A stretch of DNA of 64,000 nucleotides from Tribonema minus (Eukaryota; Sar; Xanthophyceae; Tribonematales; Tribonemataceae). The stretch covers positions 124,001 through 188,000 of the forward strand of contig JAFCMP010000106.1 in assembly GCA_017506865.1 (NCBI GenBank). The letters are read 5' to 3'. A program made the position numbers and the translations under genes. Shown piece by piece: positions 45,708 to 55,958 of this stretch. The notes under the pieces were generated by a model. That model saw nothing but the letters and a program-made list of their open reading frames with translations, was not told the origin of the DNA and searched no databases. Each line of letters begins with the position of its first letter. Position 1 is the stretch's first letter.

Positions 45708-48700
45708 CTAAGCGGCCGAGTCACCCACAGCAGCCATCGCGGCATGCTCCTCTGCGGCAGAGATGCTCCTGTAGCGCTCAATGCCCTCCTGATTGACAAC
45801 ACACAAGTGCGTCATGTCCCTGAAGTGCTCGTCGTAGTCTATGCAGTAGCCAACGACAAACCTAGCAGCGACAAAAGCACCAGCAGCAGGTTATTGCAGT
45901 GCAGTCAGTCAAAGTCGACATACCAGGAAAGCAGTGCACAACACAGCGCTGTTTATACAAAGCCTGAAAACAAACGACTCCACATAGAGCACAAAAATTG
46001 TTAAAGGTTGCACAGCACCTTGAAGTTGCAAAGCTGAGCAATCGACAGCAGCTGTTCTAGACCAACGGCGAGAACAGCAGCTGCACAGCACAGTTCCTCG
46101 TGATAGATTACTGTCACCCTGAAAATGACCCCACAAAGAAGTGCTCGCAGGTTATTGGATGTAAGCACAGCAGCAACCCGAAACCTAACCCTGAGGTCGC
46201 AGTGCAGTGCACTGGTGCTGCCCTACACGGGATAAAAAAGCTATACCCAACCCTAACCCTTGTAGATGTGCTCACTGTCAACAACGCTTCATGTCCACCG
46301 ATTCAAGTCCACCATACATGGCAATAGTCAACAGGAGGCCATGTGTGGCACCAAATGTACTTCAAATTGCACCTGATGACTGCTCAGCAACAGAAAGCCT
46401 TGCCGTCTACTCTGTAACGTGAGTCGTATCTCTGCACGGCCATGCTTCGACAATCGAAACACAGCTTCGCGGCACAGCAGACCCACGCAAACTAACTTGC
46501 GCTGCAGAGCACAGGAGTACGTCATGTACATGTACGTAGCATATACACAGCAGGTCGCGCTCATACAGCGACATTGACGACAAGAGCAGGACACAATACT
46601 ATCGGCAGCTTGTCCTTGCACGTGAGCAGAAGGCGGACCATAATAACACCAAATTCCGCACATGAACGCAAGAAGGTGGCCGAGAAGTGCAATATGTCTA
46701 CACACTCTCAAATCAAATTACTCTGTAGAAGCACTCTATAGCCCTTGCTTCCATGTTGCATAACTGACACTTTGAAGTACCCACAATTACCGGTTGGGAT
46801 CATACGTAGTGTGCGACTTGTGTTTATCAAACAGCATTTATGGGTTCTGAACTTGTCCCAGAGTCAAAATTTGTTTGGTGCAACGCACTTGTGAGGTAGA
46901 AATTATGTGCGCTGTTGCATCACAGCAATGCTGTCTGAAGTGCAGCAGAGGCAGCACGCTTAGCAGTGCTCCTGCAGCAGCTACTGTCGTACTTCGCATT
47001 TGTCGAGCCAGCAGCACCTGTGGCAACGTCAAGTTCAATGTGACTGTTTGAGGTTCACTCATCATGTATGTCGCAACAATGAATGAGCCACTTACTTGTC
47101 TGGAATGCTGCGCAGGCCATCGCCGCCATCACGAACGCAGCGCCATCAGTCATCAGTCCAGCAGCAGCACCGCAGAGATTGTCAGCAGGAAGATGCATAC
47201 CGTCAGTCCAAGAAATGCACAGCATATGTACTCCAAAAACAAGTTCAGGTCTGAACAGCGCAACGAGTGCACCCTTTCTAGCAATAGGTGACCCTGAACG
47301 TGAGTCCACTCTCAACCTAAGTTTACGTGTGACACCCTGAGCTTTTCACACTTCACATCCAACCCACGTTGGCAGTGAGTTGATGTGCATCGTGTTTGTT
47401 GACATCTCGCAGGGGTGTGATGCACACGCCATGCTCTCAAGCAGTGCTCAGTAAATCTATACTTACAGGCTCTCAACTGAAACTTCAACTTGAAGTCAGA
47501 GGGCCTGTAAAATTGACTCAAAGTCAAAGACGTCGCCGAGACGCACTCTGTTGGCAAGAGCCTTTGCTGAGGTGCTTGACGGAGCTCCACTGACGAACCG
47601 ATTACACTAAGTGTCCAAAGCTTGTGTGTTTCTCAAACAGATGCTGGTAGTATTACTGGTGGAGTGCAGCACTCAAAGAACGTCCTTGCCAGCTTCAGAC
47701 CACGATGTCATGGGAGGTTGATGCACCGAGTGAGTGTCGCAACCTCACGGATCGACTTCAAAGAGCCAGTAACTTCAACTAGCATTACCCGCTGCTCATC
47801 TGATGAGGTTTGTGCCGCCTACTGGAGCAGTATGTGCATAAACTGTACGTGTGCAACCGCGAGTTCCACTAAAGCGTCCACTTCAATCTACTGTAAGACA
47901 AGGCAAGTCGCGCACGGCTGGATCTGCACTCAGCACTTTTTTCACCACCGAGTGTGGCAGCTGCCAGCTACATCAGTTACATCAGGACATATCCTTCCGC
48001 CGCAGGTTGTTGGCAGCAATGCCTTGACGTCGCCATCACCGCAAAATGCACATTATGCAATGACGCGTTGTACCATGCAGTGAGAATGGTGCCTGGTGGT
48101 GGTGTATGACTAGGGCTTAAGATTAGGATTGGAGTTTACCGACACACAGAGTTCAATGTCAAGCGCAATACTGCCACAGCTTTGTATGCAAGAGGACATT
48201 GTCGCCACAGAGGCAGTGACGTGCTGTGCCGTGTAGTAAAAGCACGCTGGGGTTGCCCTTGGGGCTAGGGGTGAATTAGCCTACCAGCACACCTAAAACC
48301 AACGTAGTGCACCGTGTACCCTGAGCTGCTCTCAATGAATACACGTGTATGACATCATACAACAACATGCTGCGCCGTGCTGTGAGTTCCCCAAGTTTTA
48401 GGGCGAGGGCTGATGCTGCACCCGGATCCCTTGTAATGTGCCTTACTTCCGCGGCTTTAATCGGCGGCTGCCTTCGAAGGCCACACGTGTTTGACGTTAT
48501 ACAGCAACATAATGTGCCATACAGTGAGTTACCCAGGTGTTAGGGCAAATGTTGAGTTCAGAATGCACCCAAATCCTTTTCAATGTGCAGTAGCTCCTCT
48601 CCAAGGCCACACCTGTGACATCATGCAATGACGCGCTGTGCGGTGCAGTGAGACGGGTGCTGCCTTGCTGTTACAACCACGACTACGGCTAGTGTTGAGG

Positions 48701-51700
48701 GTAATTAATTGAGGGTTTGGCGGCATACCTGAACCCAACGTAGTGTGCCTTGAAACCGCAGCTCCTCTCCGTCCGTTTCTCCAGCAGCGACGCCACCTTT
48801 AGGCTCTTTGGACCCTCCTTGCGCAGCACCGGCAGCAGCGCTCGCATGCTCTTGCCTGAAAATGGGTGTTACATAAATTTAAAGTTGATTGGAAGTTGAC
48901 TATGTGTATGCGCAACATACGGCAAAGAGACTTGCCAACACACCTATCAGCCAGAATGGAGACTTCAGCACACTTGAGTGACAATCATCATAAAGCGTAA
49001 CAGCAGCAGTATCACCGCATTGCCTTGATTTGCGAGCAACAAACGCATGCAGGTTGCATCTGCTTGCCGTACGCAGAGCACACAGCTCGCCCTCAGATGG
49101 TGCATGCAACAGCGATCACTTACAAACACAAACACACGAGCAGTCCGTGATGACAGCGCAATGTTCGCTTACAACTGTTGCGGTAGGGTTAGCCTACCCC
49201 CAAAACAACAAAGCTCATCCCCACGACTGTATAACGGAAACTTGCATCAGAGGCAGAAATGAGTAGACATGGCGAGAGAGTACCAAACTACATGTTTCAC
49301 ATTCATTTGATTCAAACAAAGTGTCAAATGTAAACAATTCCAGCCTGTGCCGACAAATGTGATTTCATACACGCAATGCCCTCCACCACTCAACATCGCT
49401 CTGCACTCTCCCCCATTTCTTCAAGTTGAAGTATCACTCCCGTGTAGATGATGAGGGCCAATCCATCAGCCCTTTCAGTCGAACCTTCGCTCCGTACAAA
49501 AACTCATATCTCCAAGTTGAAGTATCATACCTGCGTCAATGATGATCCTCCACCATTACCTTCTTTTTAACAGTCGGAACACTTGACGCAGCACTTATAC
49601 ACGCTCCAACACTTCTTGCAAGTTGCAGTGTCACACTTTTTTTTTAAATGATGTCCTCCACCAGCACCTACTAGTCAAATCACAGCGTACACGCACACAC
49701 CCCACGTCTTCAAGTTGAAGTACCGCGCCTGTGTCAAAGCTGTCCTCCACTCCTCCACCGACGCCTACTAGTCAAACCACAGCGCACTCACCCACACACC
49801 TCGCGCTTCAACTTGAAGTGTCACACCTGTGTCGATGATGTCCTCCACCAGCACCTTCTTGAAGCACTCAGCAACCACACCCTCAGTTACTTTTTCAAGT
49901 TGAAGTATTGCACCTGTGTCAACGATGTCCTCCACCACCACCTACTAGTCAAAACACAGCTTTCAGTCACACACGCTCCACTACTGCCTCAAGTTGAAGT
50001 ACGGTACTTGTGTCTATGATGTCCTCCGCCAGCACCTTTTTACACCACAAAGCGTTCACTCACACACACTCACTACGACTTCAAGTTGAAGTATTGTACC
50101 TGTATCTATGATGTCCTCCACCAGCAGCACGTGCTTCCCCGCCATGCGCTTCAAATCCCCGCCCGTGATTTTCACGTCCATGCTCTGCGTCCCAACATAG
50201 CTCTTCACGCGGATGAAATCATACGTGAAAGGCACATAGCTCTCGTCGTTAAACTCGTGAAAGTAGCGCAGGCAGCGCAGCAGGTCCTGAAAGAACGCGC
50301 TCCCGCCCTTGAGCACGCACACCAGGTGGATTGTCTGCAAGAGGTTACATGTAGCGTAAGGGGTGGGGTTAGGCTGAGGGGTAGGGGGGGGGGGGGGGGG
50401 GGGATCACTCGATGTTGCTTTGCTCAGGCGAACGCGTGAAGGAGATTATTGATGCACTGCTCAGCTCACATCAATACAGAAAGGCAGGCCCCATATCATT
50501 AAGCGCGGTGTGTCAGCGTTGCAAGCTCGTTGTCAGCATATATGCCCTTTGAAAGCACTATGCTTGCAATGCACACGTGCTCAGATTCTCATGTACACCC
50601 TGCGTCTACAACTTGCGCACTGTTATGCATGGCTCGAAGCAACAGAGCAATACCGTCTTGAGCAGCACCTAAACAAGACCCTCGCCCTAACCCTAAACCC
50701 AAACCGTAACCCTAAGCACTTTGCTGAGCACTGCAGATGTGGCAGTACAGCAGCGCTCACCGTGCACCCGTAGTCAGCCCGTATGTCCTAGGCAGGCATC
50801 AACAGCACAGGAGCAGAGCAGCCGAACCGCATGGATTAGCACTCAGAGCTTCAGCCCTCTTAAACCTCAAGTTGCGCAGATGACATTTCACCGTGGCAAT
50901 GCGCCATGAAAGACTCAACGGTAATGTAGCCTGGAGGTTTCAAGTGTTGGATGGTGCTACCATGAGAGGACGAGCTTCATTGTATGTGACAGCGCTCAGC
51001 TTTGCAGCAGCGCTCCACGTGCAGGCAAGCTGCCACACGCAATGATGTGCCGTCGCACGTGTTCGTGCAGAAATGTGCAAGCGCTGGCGCGTGGTTGTGA
51101 AACTGGAAAACTTGGATATGACTTTGCGCGACCAGCACTGAAAACTATATTTCATGTTGTGATGACTCTCTGGCCTTACTGCAGGAGCTAAGCAGCCTGC
51201 GCACACTTTGTTGTGTAGCTTGCTTCTTCGTCAAGGGTGCCATGCCATTGTAACATCCAGGAGCACAAATAAGGACAAGAGCAAACATCTGCATTGTACA
51301 TCAATCATCCCTCACCCGCGCTAGCTTTCGCACTCTATCCTGGATCAGGCCGCCCGGTACAAGCCTGCGCCACGATCAGAAAAGCAGCAAGTGCATAATC
51401 GAAATCGATCAGCGGAGCTTGGCGCTTTCAGAGCAGCTCCTGTGTCGACAGGACGATCAACATTTTTGCGCAATCGATGGCTAACATGTGTTAGTGCAAT
51501 GCAGGCTCACAATGCAGTGCGCATGAGGTATACGTACACCTCTTGTAGCGTCCCATTGTAGTGATTGGGGATCAGCAGGTCTGCCAAGCGGTAGGAATGG
51601 TCATCCTGCAGTGCAGCAACAGCACAAACATCAGGCTTTAGACAATCGGTGCCAGCCTGCCACGCAACGACGTTTGAGTTGCCTTCAAAAGAGCGTGCAT

Positions 51701-51797
51701 CACTTGCCGTAATCATGATCGGAGGATGTCTCCTTGCTTCCACCTCCGCATCGGTCTGGATCAAGGCGTCCGCAGCGGCATCTGCTATAGCAGCCAT
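45708..51797 (-). CDS. HPRT: hypoxanthine(-guanine) phosphoribosyltransferase, eight exons
   Basis: The purine-salvage enzyme transfers phosphoribose from PRPP to hypoxanthine/guanine. Exons: 51797-51744, 51605-51538, 51364-51316, 50787-50761, 50334-50100, 48855-48729, 47107-47096 and 45861-45708. Together they give 726 nt, 241 residues, and every junction has GT-AG and matching phase. Signatures in order: LADLLIPNHYNGTLQEV, PGGLIQDRVRKLAR, HLVCVLKGGSAFFQDLL (PPi loop), TYDFIRVKSYVG, VLLVEDIIDTG (PRPP-binding loop), LKVASLLEKRTERSCGF, SIPDKFVVGYCIDYDEHFRD and HLCVVNQEGIERYR. Length is close to the human enzyme, with ~20 extra C-terminal residues. Uncertain point: exon 1 may read through to 51606 without the first intron (also open, same frame). 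Introns are long and repeat-laden. Confidence 0.95.
47096..47107 (-). CDS. HPRT: 12-nt HPRT microexon
   Basis: cattccagacaa lies between acceptor CTGCGCAG and donor GTAAGT. It supplies the IPDK part of VGFSIPDKFVVGY, bridging an exon ending TTC AG and one starting G TTT. Without it the protein would lack four conserved residues. Confidence 0.93.
47108..48728 (-). other. HPRT intron 6 with partial exon-edge repeats
   Basis: The intron is 1.6 kb. Near 48291-48335 is a recognisable decayed copy of the end of the 48729-48855 exon with its donor. Two weaker copies lie at about 48424-48470 and 48558-48600, separated by similar filler (catca.acaacat...gtgag). Confidence 0.55.
49420..50080 (-). repeat. 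tandem array of decayed copies of an HPRT exon edge
   Basis: About seven units of 85-105 bp lie in the intron directly after the 50334-50100 exon. Each unit contains, on the minus strand, a version of the exon end encoding VLVEDIIDTG plus the donor and the following tcaagttgaag-like text. Best copies are at about 49830, 49925 and 50018. Several keep an intact GT donor (ACACAG|GTGTG, ACACAG|GTGCA, ACACAA|GTACC). Confidence 0.85.
50382..50402 (+). repeat. poly-G tract in HPRT intron 4
   Basis: About 19 consecutive G lie close to the 50334 exon's acceptor side. The run length may be unreliable. Confidence 0.8.
50678..50715 (+). repeat. short telomere-like CCCTAA run
   Basis: ccctcgccctaaccctaaac and following cccaaaccgtaaccctaag lie in an HPRT intron; shorter versions occur near 46180 and 46245. 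They are too short and degenerate to be a chromosome end. Confidence 0.7.
50761..50787 (-). CDS. HPRT: 27-nt HPRT microexon
   Basis: The acceptor is CTGCCTAG and the donor is ACG|GTGAGC. It encodes DIRADYGCT, which continues VRKLAR and precedes TIHLVCVLKGG, exactly the spacing of the family (human [23 protein letters not shown]). Phase 0-0. Confidence 0.93.
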
Positions 51798-52870
51798 GTC
51801 TTCTATCAGGTTGACAGCTTCTGATGATCACGCCACTGGTGCGGACGGCGTTAATCTGTGGATCTCTCCATCTCCGGCCTAAGCTTCAAACGTCAACTTC
51901 AACTGTTTCGTTCCCCCATAGTTTTGAACCTTTCATGATCATGATCATCAATCATGTTTTTTTCTGCGCCAAGCGCGAGGATTACTAAAGGCACGGGCAT
52001 CAGTGTGTGTGGTGCCTGAAGTGTGCCTGATCTGGGCCCCAAGGGCTGACCTTGCATCCCACACCAGCAGCCGAGCTCACCAGCCTGACATGAGCACTGC
52101 TGAATTGATCATACTGCGTACATACCGCATCATTTGAAAGCAGGCGCGTGGGCAAATAGTTATGGCACCCTCGTTGCTTACGATAAGCACCAGTACTTCA
52201 ATCACAACACAGACAACTCGTGGGAGTGAAGGTTGGTCGGTATGCACATTCAAGTTATGGTTCATTCGCCGCTCAGCATCAAAAAGCAAAAAAACATACA
52301 ACCTGTTTGCTCTGGAATGCTTTGCTACCTGAAGTATACAAGGCATGATGCCAACAGAGCTAGAACACACTGTCATGGTGAAGACATTTACGTTCGTAAA
52401 AGATTGTAAATTGCAGATGAGGTGCCACAGTATTTATTGGTAGCATGAACCCTAACAACAAATTGTGGTGCTGCTGTGTGGCAAGCTGAGATCGTGCAAG
52501 CATGAACCCTAAGAACCAATTGAGGTGCTGCTGTTTGGCAAAACTTCGCACTTACTCTACTAGCGTGCCAATTGCGAGAAAGCCTCCATCATAGGTGTGC
52601 CGCCAGGTGTGTAAAGGCAAACAGGCCACACGCAGCAAACGCTGAGCCGTGGAGGGCTTGCTCAGGTACACCCTTGAAGTTTGTGCAGGCATCGCATGAG
52701 ACGCAGTTGGGTCATGCCACAAACACAATGATATGCAAGACAGTGCAGACGCAGCAAAGCAGCAGGCCAGGCACGGCAAAGCAGCAGGCCAGCAGCATTA
52801 TGTGCTGGTACACATACACCAACAGACTGAGTATGCAAGCTTGTCATGATTGTCGCGTGTGTGGCAGCAC
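51798..52870. other. spacer upstream of HPRT
   Basis: It should contain the HPRT 5' UTR and promoter; no clear element is visible. A ~60 bp imperfect duplication (gcatgaaccctaa.aa.caa) lies at 52443-52550. Confidence 0.4.
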
Positions 52871-54353
52871 TCACTGGCCCCTAAAATCGACTTCACACCT
52901 GAAGGCTTCATAATCACGCACAACTCTGCCCCTGAAGCTGTCGAGGTCTAATGCTTGTGTGAACTGGCAGCCTAGGCACAATTCCTCCAGGGTCTGTGGC
53001 AGACTTGTGTGGACTTCGCAGTTATTGAGCTCCATTGTCTCAGTGTGGGAGGCAGGTGCTCGATGCTGGGCACCGGCACCTTGGGAAACTTTCCCCAATA
53101 CACGAGACGCTCTAGATGAGCAGGCCAGCGGGCTGGCAGCGGCAGCGTTGGAAAGGCAGGGTCACCGTGCCAGTATAGGGAAAGCGAGCGCAAGCTGTCG
53201 GGGAGGTCGACGACATGGTGCGTGCACTCGTCTACTACGAGCGCCTCGAGCGTGTCTGGCAGCTGCGGCAGCGGGTGCTCGTAATTGCGCAGCATGAGCA
53301 TCCGCAAGCCTGCTGGCACTCTGCCGAGCGGCTGTAACAGTCTCTGCTCGGCCCCTGCCAGTTCCAGCTTGCGCAGGCTCGCTGGCAGCAAGTCCATATC
53401 GATGTCAACGTTGCTGTATACTATTTCCGTCCTGAAAGACTCCAAGAGAGTCGGCAGAGGTGCCTCAAACCGGATACTAGTAGTACTATCCATCTCAACG
53501 CCAAGGTGACGCAGACTTTCTGGCAATCTGCCGAAAACCCACAGGTCGCTATTGCTTTCACAATTCACCAGGTCAAGCGACACTAATCCTTCGGGCAGCA
53601 ACGGTAAGGTGTATTCGAGTGCGTCATCTACGATCGCATTACAGTACTCAAGCTTCACTTGTGCCAATGCCGGCGACAGCAGCAGCAGCAAGGCCTCCCA
53701 CGGCACTGCCCAACTGCGGAGGCTCAAGACCTGGAGGCGCGAATGTGGTGTCTCAGCTAGTCTTTTCACCAGCATGCTGATTGAAATTTGGTTTGAAAAG
53801 GTCGGTCCGTGCACGTGTAGCATTTGCAGAGTGGGCAAAAAGGCCTTGACGATCTCTGTCATCTCCCCAACGAAGTCGTACAGCGCTCCAGGGTCACAAA
53901 CTTCGACCAGAGGGTCATAATATTTGACCAACAGAGGGTGCGGCACATCATCGGTGCCCCTCTCAAAGAATGCGCACAGGTACAGCTCTCTTAGGCCCGA
54001 GGGCGCGGCGCCCAGTTCACCCCTGAAGCCGTTCAGCTCCAGCCGCTCCAGGGAGGGAGGCAGGCTCAGGGGACGCTGTTGAATGCTAGTGAAGACGCCG
54101 TCCAGCGTCAAGGACCGTATGTGCCTCCTGCTGGTGTCCTCCAGCAGGCGATGTAGGACGGCGGAGTTGGCGCTGTCGGCCACTAGGTGGACCTTGATGG
54201 TAGGTGCGACTGTGTCGTGCAGGATTCTGCTGAGGCTCCAGCCTCCTTTGGCAGCAGCCTGCGCCCCGCCATGCTAGTGAAAACCATCCTCGCAATCTCC
54301 GGCTGACTCGAAGAGCCCGCAGGCGCAGGGACTCGGATTCGCTCCTCCTCCAT
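52871..54353 (-). pseudogene. leucine-rich-repeat protein LRR-1, two frameshifts
   Basis: The start is ATG at 54353 (MEEERIRVPAPAGSS), just after a TTGTGCAG acceptor shared with LRR-2. The main frame (52972-54183) contains about ten LP-x-SL-x-x-L-x-L repeats, for example SLPPSLERLELNGF, LPEGLVSLDLVNC, LPASLRKLELAGA and LPDSLRSLSLYWHG. This is the irregular LRR style seen in many F-box-type or FNIP-like proteins. A one-base deletion near 54245 breaks the N-terminal join, since LRR-2 has AAGTACTGG where this copy has GAGGCTGG. Another near 53035 moves the last repeat (ELNNCEVHTSLPQTLEELCL) into another frame. Role unknown; a substrate-recognition protein is a guess. Confidence 0.75.
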
Positions 54354-54784
54354 GGCACCGTTTGGCCTGCACAACAACCCAAAAACCACGAAGTGGTGCG
54401 TGCAGAACGATGAGGTGACGATGAGTGCGCGGCCGCATGACGAAATGAGGGCTGTCATACTCAAAAGCTTTGCATTCGTCTTGATCGATTCACTCACCTA
54501 TTGATGCCGAGGGTGGATGATGAGATTCCTCTGCAAAATACACTTCAAAGTGTTCGTCTTGATCGATCACTCACCTCCGGACTTGACGTTGGTGAGCTGG
54601 TTTTGTTTTTCTCAAAGACTTCCTTGAAGTTGACGTACTTCAAGTTGTCTTTTGAAGTTGTCTGAAAAAAAGTTCCGAATCTATGTAGATCTACATCTGT
54701 ACGTACGGCGTGCAGTATCGAAAAGGTACCAAGGAGGTAGGTTGTTACAGAAGTGAACATGTTGTTGACAATTGTCAACTTCAG
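54354..54784. other. upstream region of LRR-1 up to LINE-B
   Basis: No gene is seen. It contains several cttcaag/cttgaag words and ends in the 9 bp target caacttcag at 54776-54784. Confidence 0.4.
54776..54784. repeat. left target duplication of LINE-B
   Basis: caacttcag is repeated at 60192-60200. The base composition changes abruptly to very GC-rich right after it. Confidence 0.8.
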
Positions 54785-54812
54785 CTGCGTCGCGGCAGCC
54801 GCCGCGACGCAG
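54785..54812 (+). other. 5'-terminal perfect hairpin of LINE-B
   Basis: CTGCGTCGCGGC, a loop of agcc, then GCCGCGACGCAG: a 12 bp perfect stem at the very first bases of the element. It might be a structured RNA start such as those at the 5' ends of R2-type elements, or a protein site. Function is inference. Confidence 0.75.
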
Positions 54813-55925
54813 CGTGCGCCCACCGGCGCCGCCGCCTCGCAGCCCCCAACGCCGGCGGCGACCGGCGCCGCCGCGACGGACGCTGCCGCCGCCTCGACAC
54901 CCGCGCGGGCGAGCGCGTCGCCGGGCGCCTCGCCGCCGCCGCCGGCGGCCGACGCGGACCCTGCGCAGCTGGGCCAGGAGCAGCGCATTCAGCAGCTGCA
55001 GGGGGCCATCATGGAGGGGAGGACCGCGCGGAAGGGGCTGCAGCAGCAGGTCAAGGCACTGACAACACGGCTGGCAGCCGCCGAGGCGGGAAAGCGGGCT
55101 GCTGAGGCCGATTGTGACCGGTCTCTGGCAGAGCAAGTTCGTGCGGAACGGCTGGCGGCGCAGCAACGGAGCCTGCGCGAAGGAGAGCAGGTGCGCAACG
55201 CTGCGGCGACCGCTCGACTCGAGGCGCAGCTGACAGCGGAAGCGGCGCGCGCTGCGCGCGTGGCGGTGCCGGCGGCGGACGCCGCCGGCGCGGTGGCCAC
55301 CATGCCCGTGGCGGGAGACCTTGAGGCTAGCTCTGAAGCGGCTGGCGCGGCGGCCGCAGTGGCGGCGGACGGGGCAACGGCGGCGGCGGGCGCGGAGGCG
55401 GCAGGCGCGGCGGCGGCGGGCGCCGCCGCGGCGGAGGCGGCGGGCGCGGCGCCGGCGGGCGCCGCCGCGGCGGAGGCGGCGGGCGCGCCGCCGCCTGCTG
55501 TAGGTGCTGCCGGCGCGGCAGCGGCAGCGGCCGCAGGTGCGGCAGCAGACCCCGCGGTGGCACCGGAGGCAGCGGCGGCGCCGCGGCAGCCGCCGCGCTC
55601 CTGCTCACGCGGGCGCTCGCGGTGTCGGCGCGCATCGTCGCCAGCGGCTCGGCACGGCAGCGGCTGCAGCGCCTCCCCCTCGCGCAGCGGGCAGCCCCCC
55701 ATGCCTGCCAGTGACAGCAGCGCGCTTATGTCCGACAGTGGCACACCCCGCCCCAGCCGCAAGCGCACGGCTGCTGAGCGCACGCCGGGCTCGGCGGCGG
55801 AACCCCCCGCTGCACGCCCTTCGCGCGGGCTGCCTCAGGGTCAGTCCGCCGCCGACCGCTTCCTCTGCACCTTGACGGCGCCGCCGCCGGCACCGGAGGG
55901 AGGCGGCGGCGCCTCGGGCCTGTAA
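54785..55925 (+). CDS. LINE-B ORF1, Ala-rich coiled-coil protein
   Basis: The frame is open from upstream of the element (Met 54753 lies in the flanking DNA) to the stop at 55923-55925. Within the element the first Met is about 55011 (MEGRTARKGLQQQVKALTTR). Residues after it form a heptad-rich coiled coil (LQQQVKALTTRLAAAEAGKR, LAEQVRAERLAAQQRSLREG), followed by a long Ala/Gly/Pro-rich region. A basic Ser/Arg tail ends it (SCSRGRSRCRRASS, PRPSRKRTAAERTPG). A coiled coil plus a basic tail fits an RNA-binding ORF1 protein. The true start is uncertain; the element may use a structured 5' end rather than an own AUG. Confidence 0.65.
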
Positions 55926-55958
55926 GCCGCCGGTGCGGCGCTCCCCTCATTCATCGTA

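Noticed and set aside
50205..50439. ORFs overlapping the HPRT exon at 50100-50334
   Set aside because: They are shadow frames; the HPRT frame has the conserved motifs.
50678..50715. CCCTAA repeats as a telomere
   Set aside because: Fewer than six degenerate units, inside an HPRT intron with genes on both sides.
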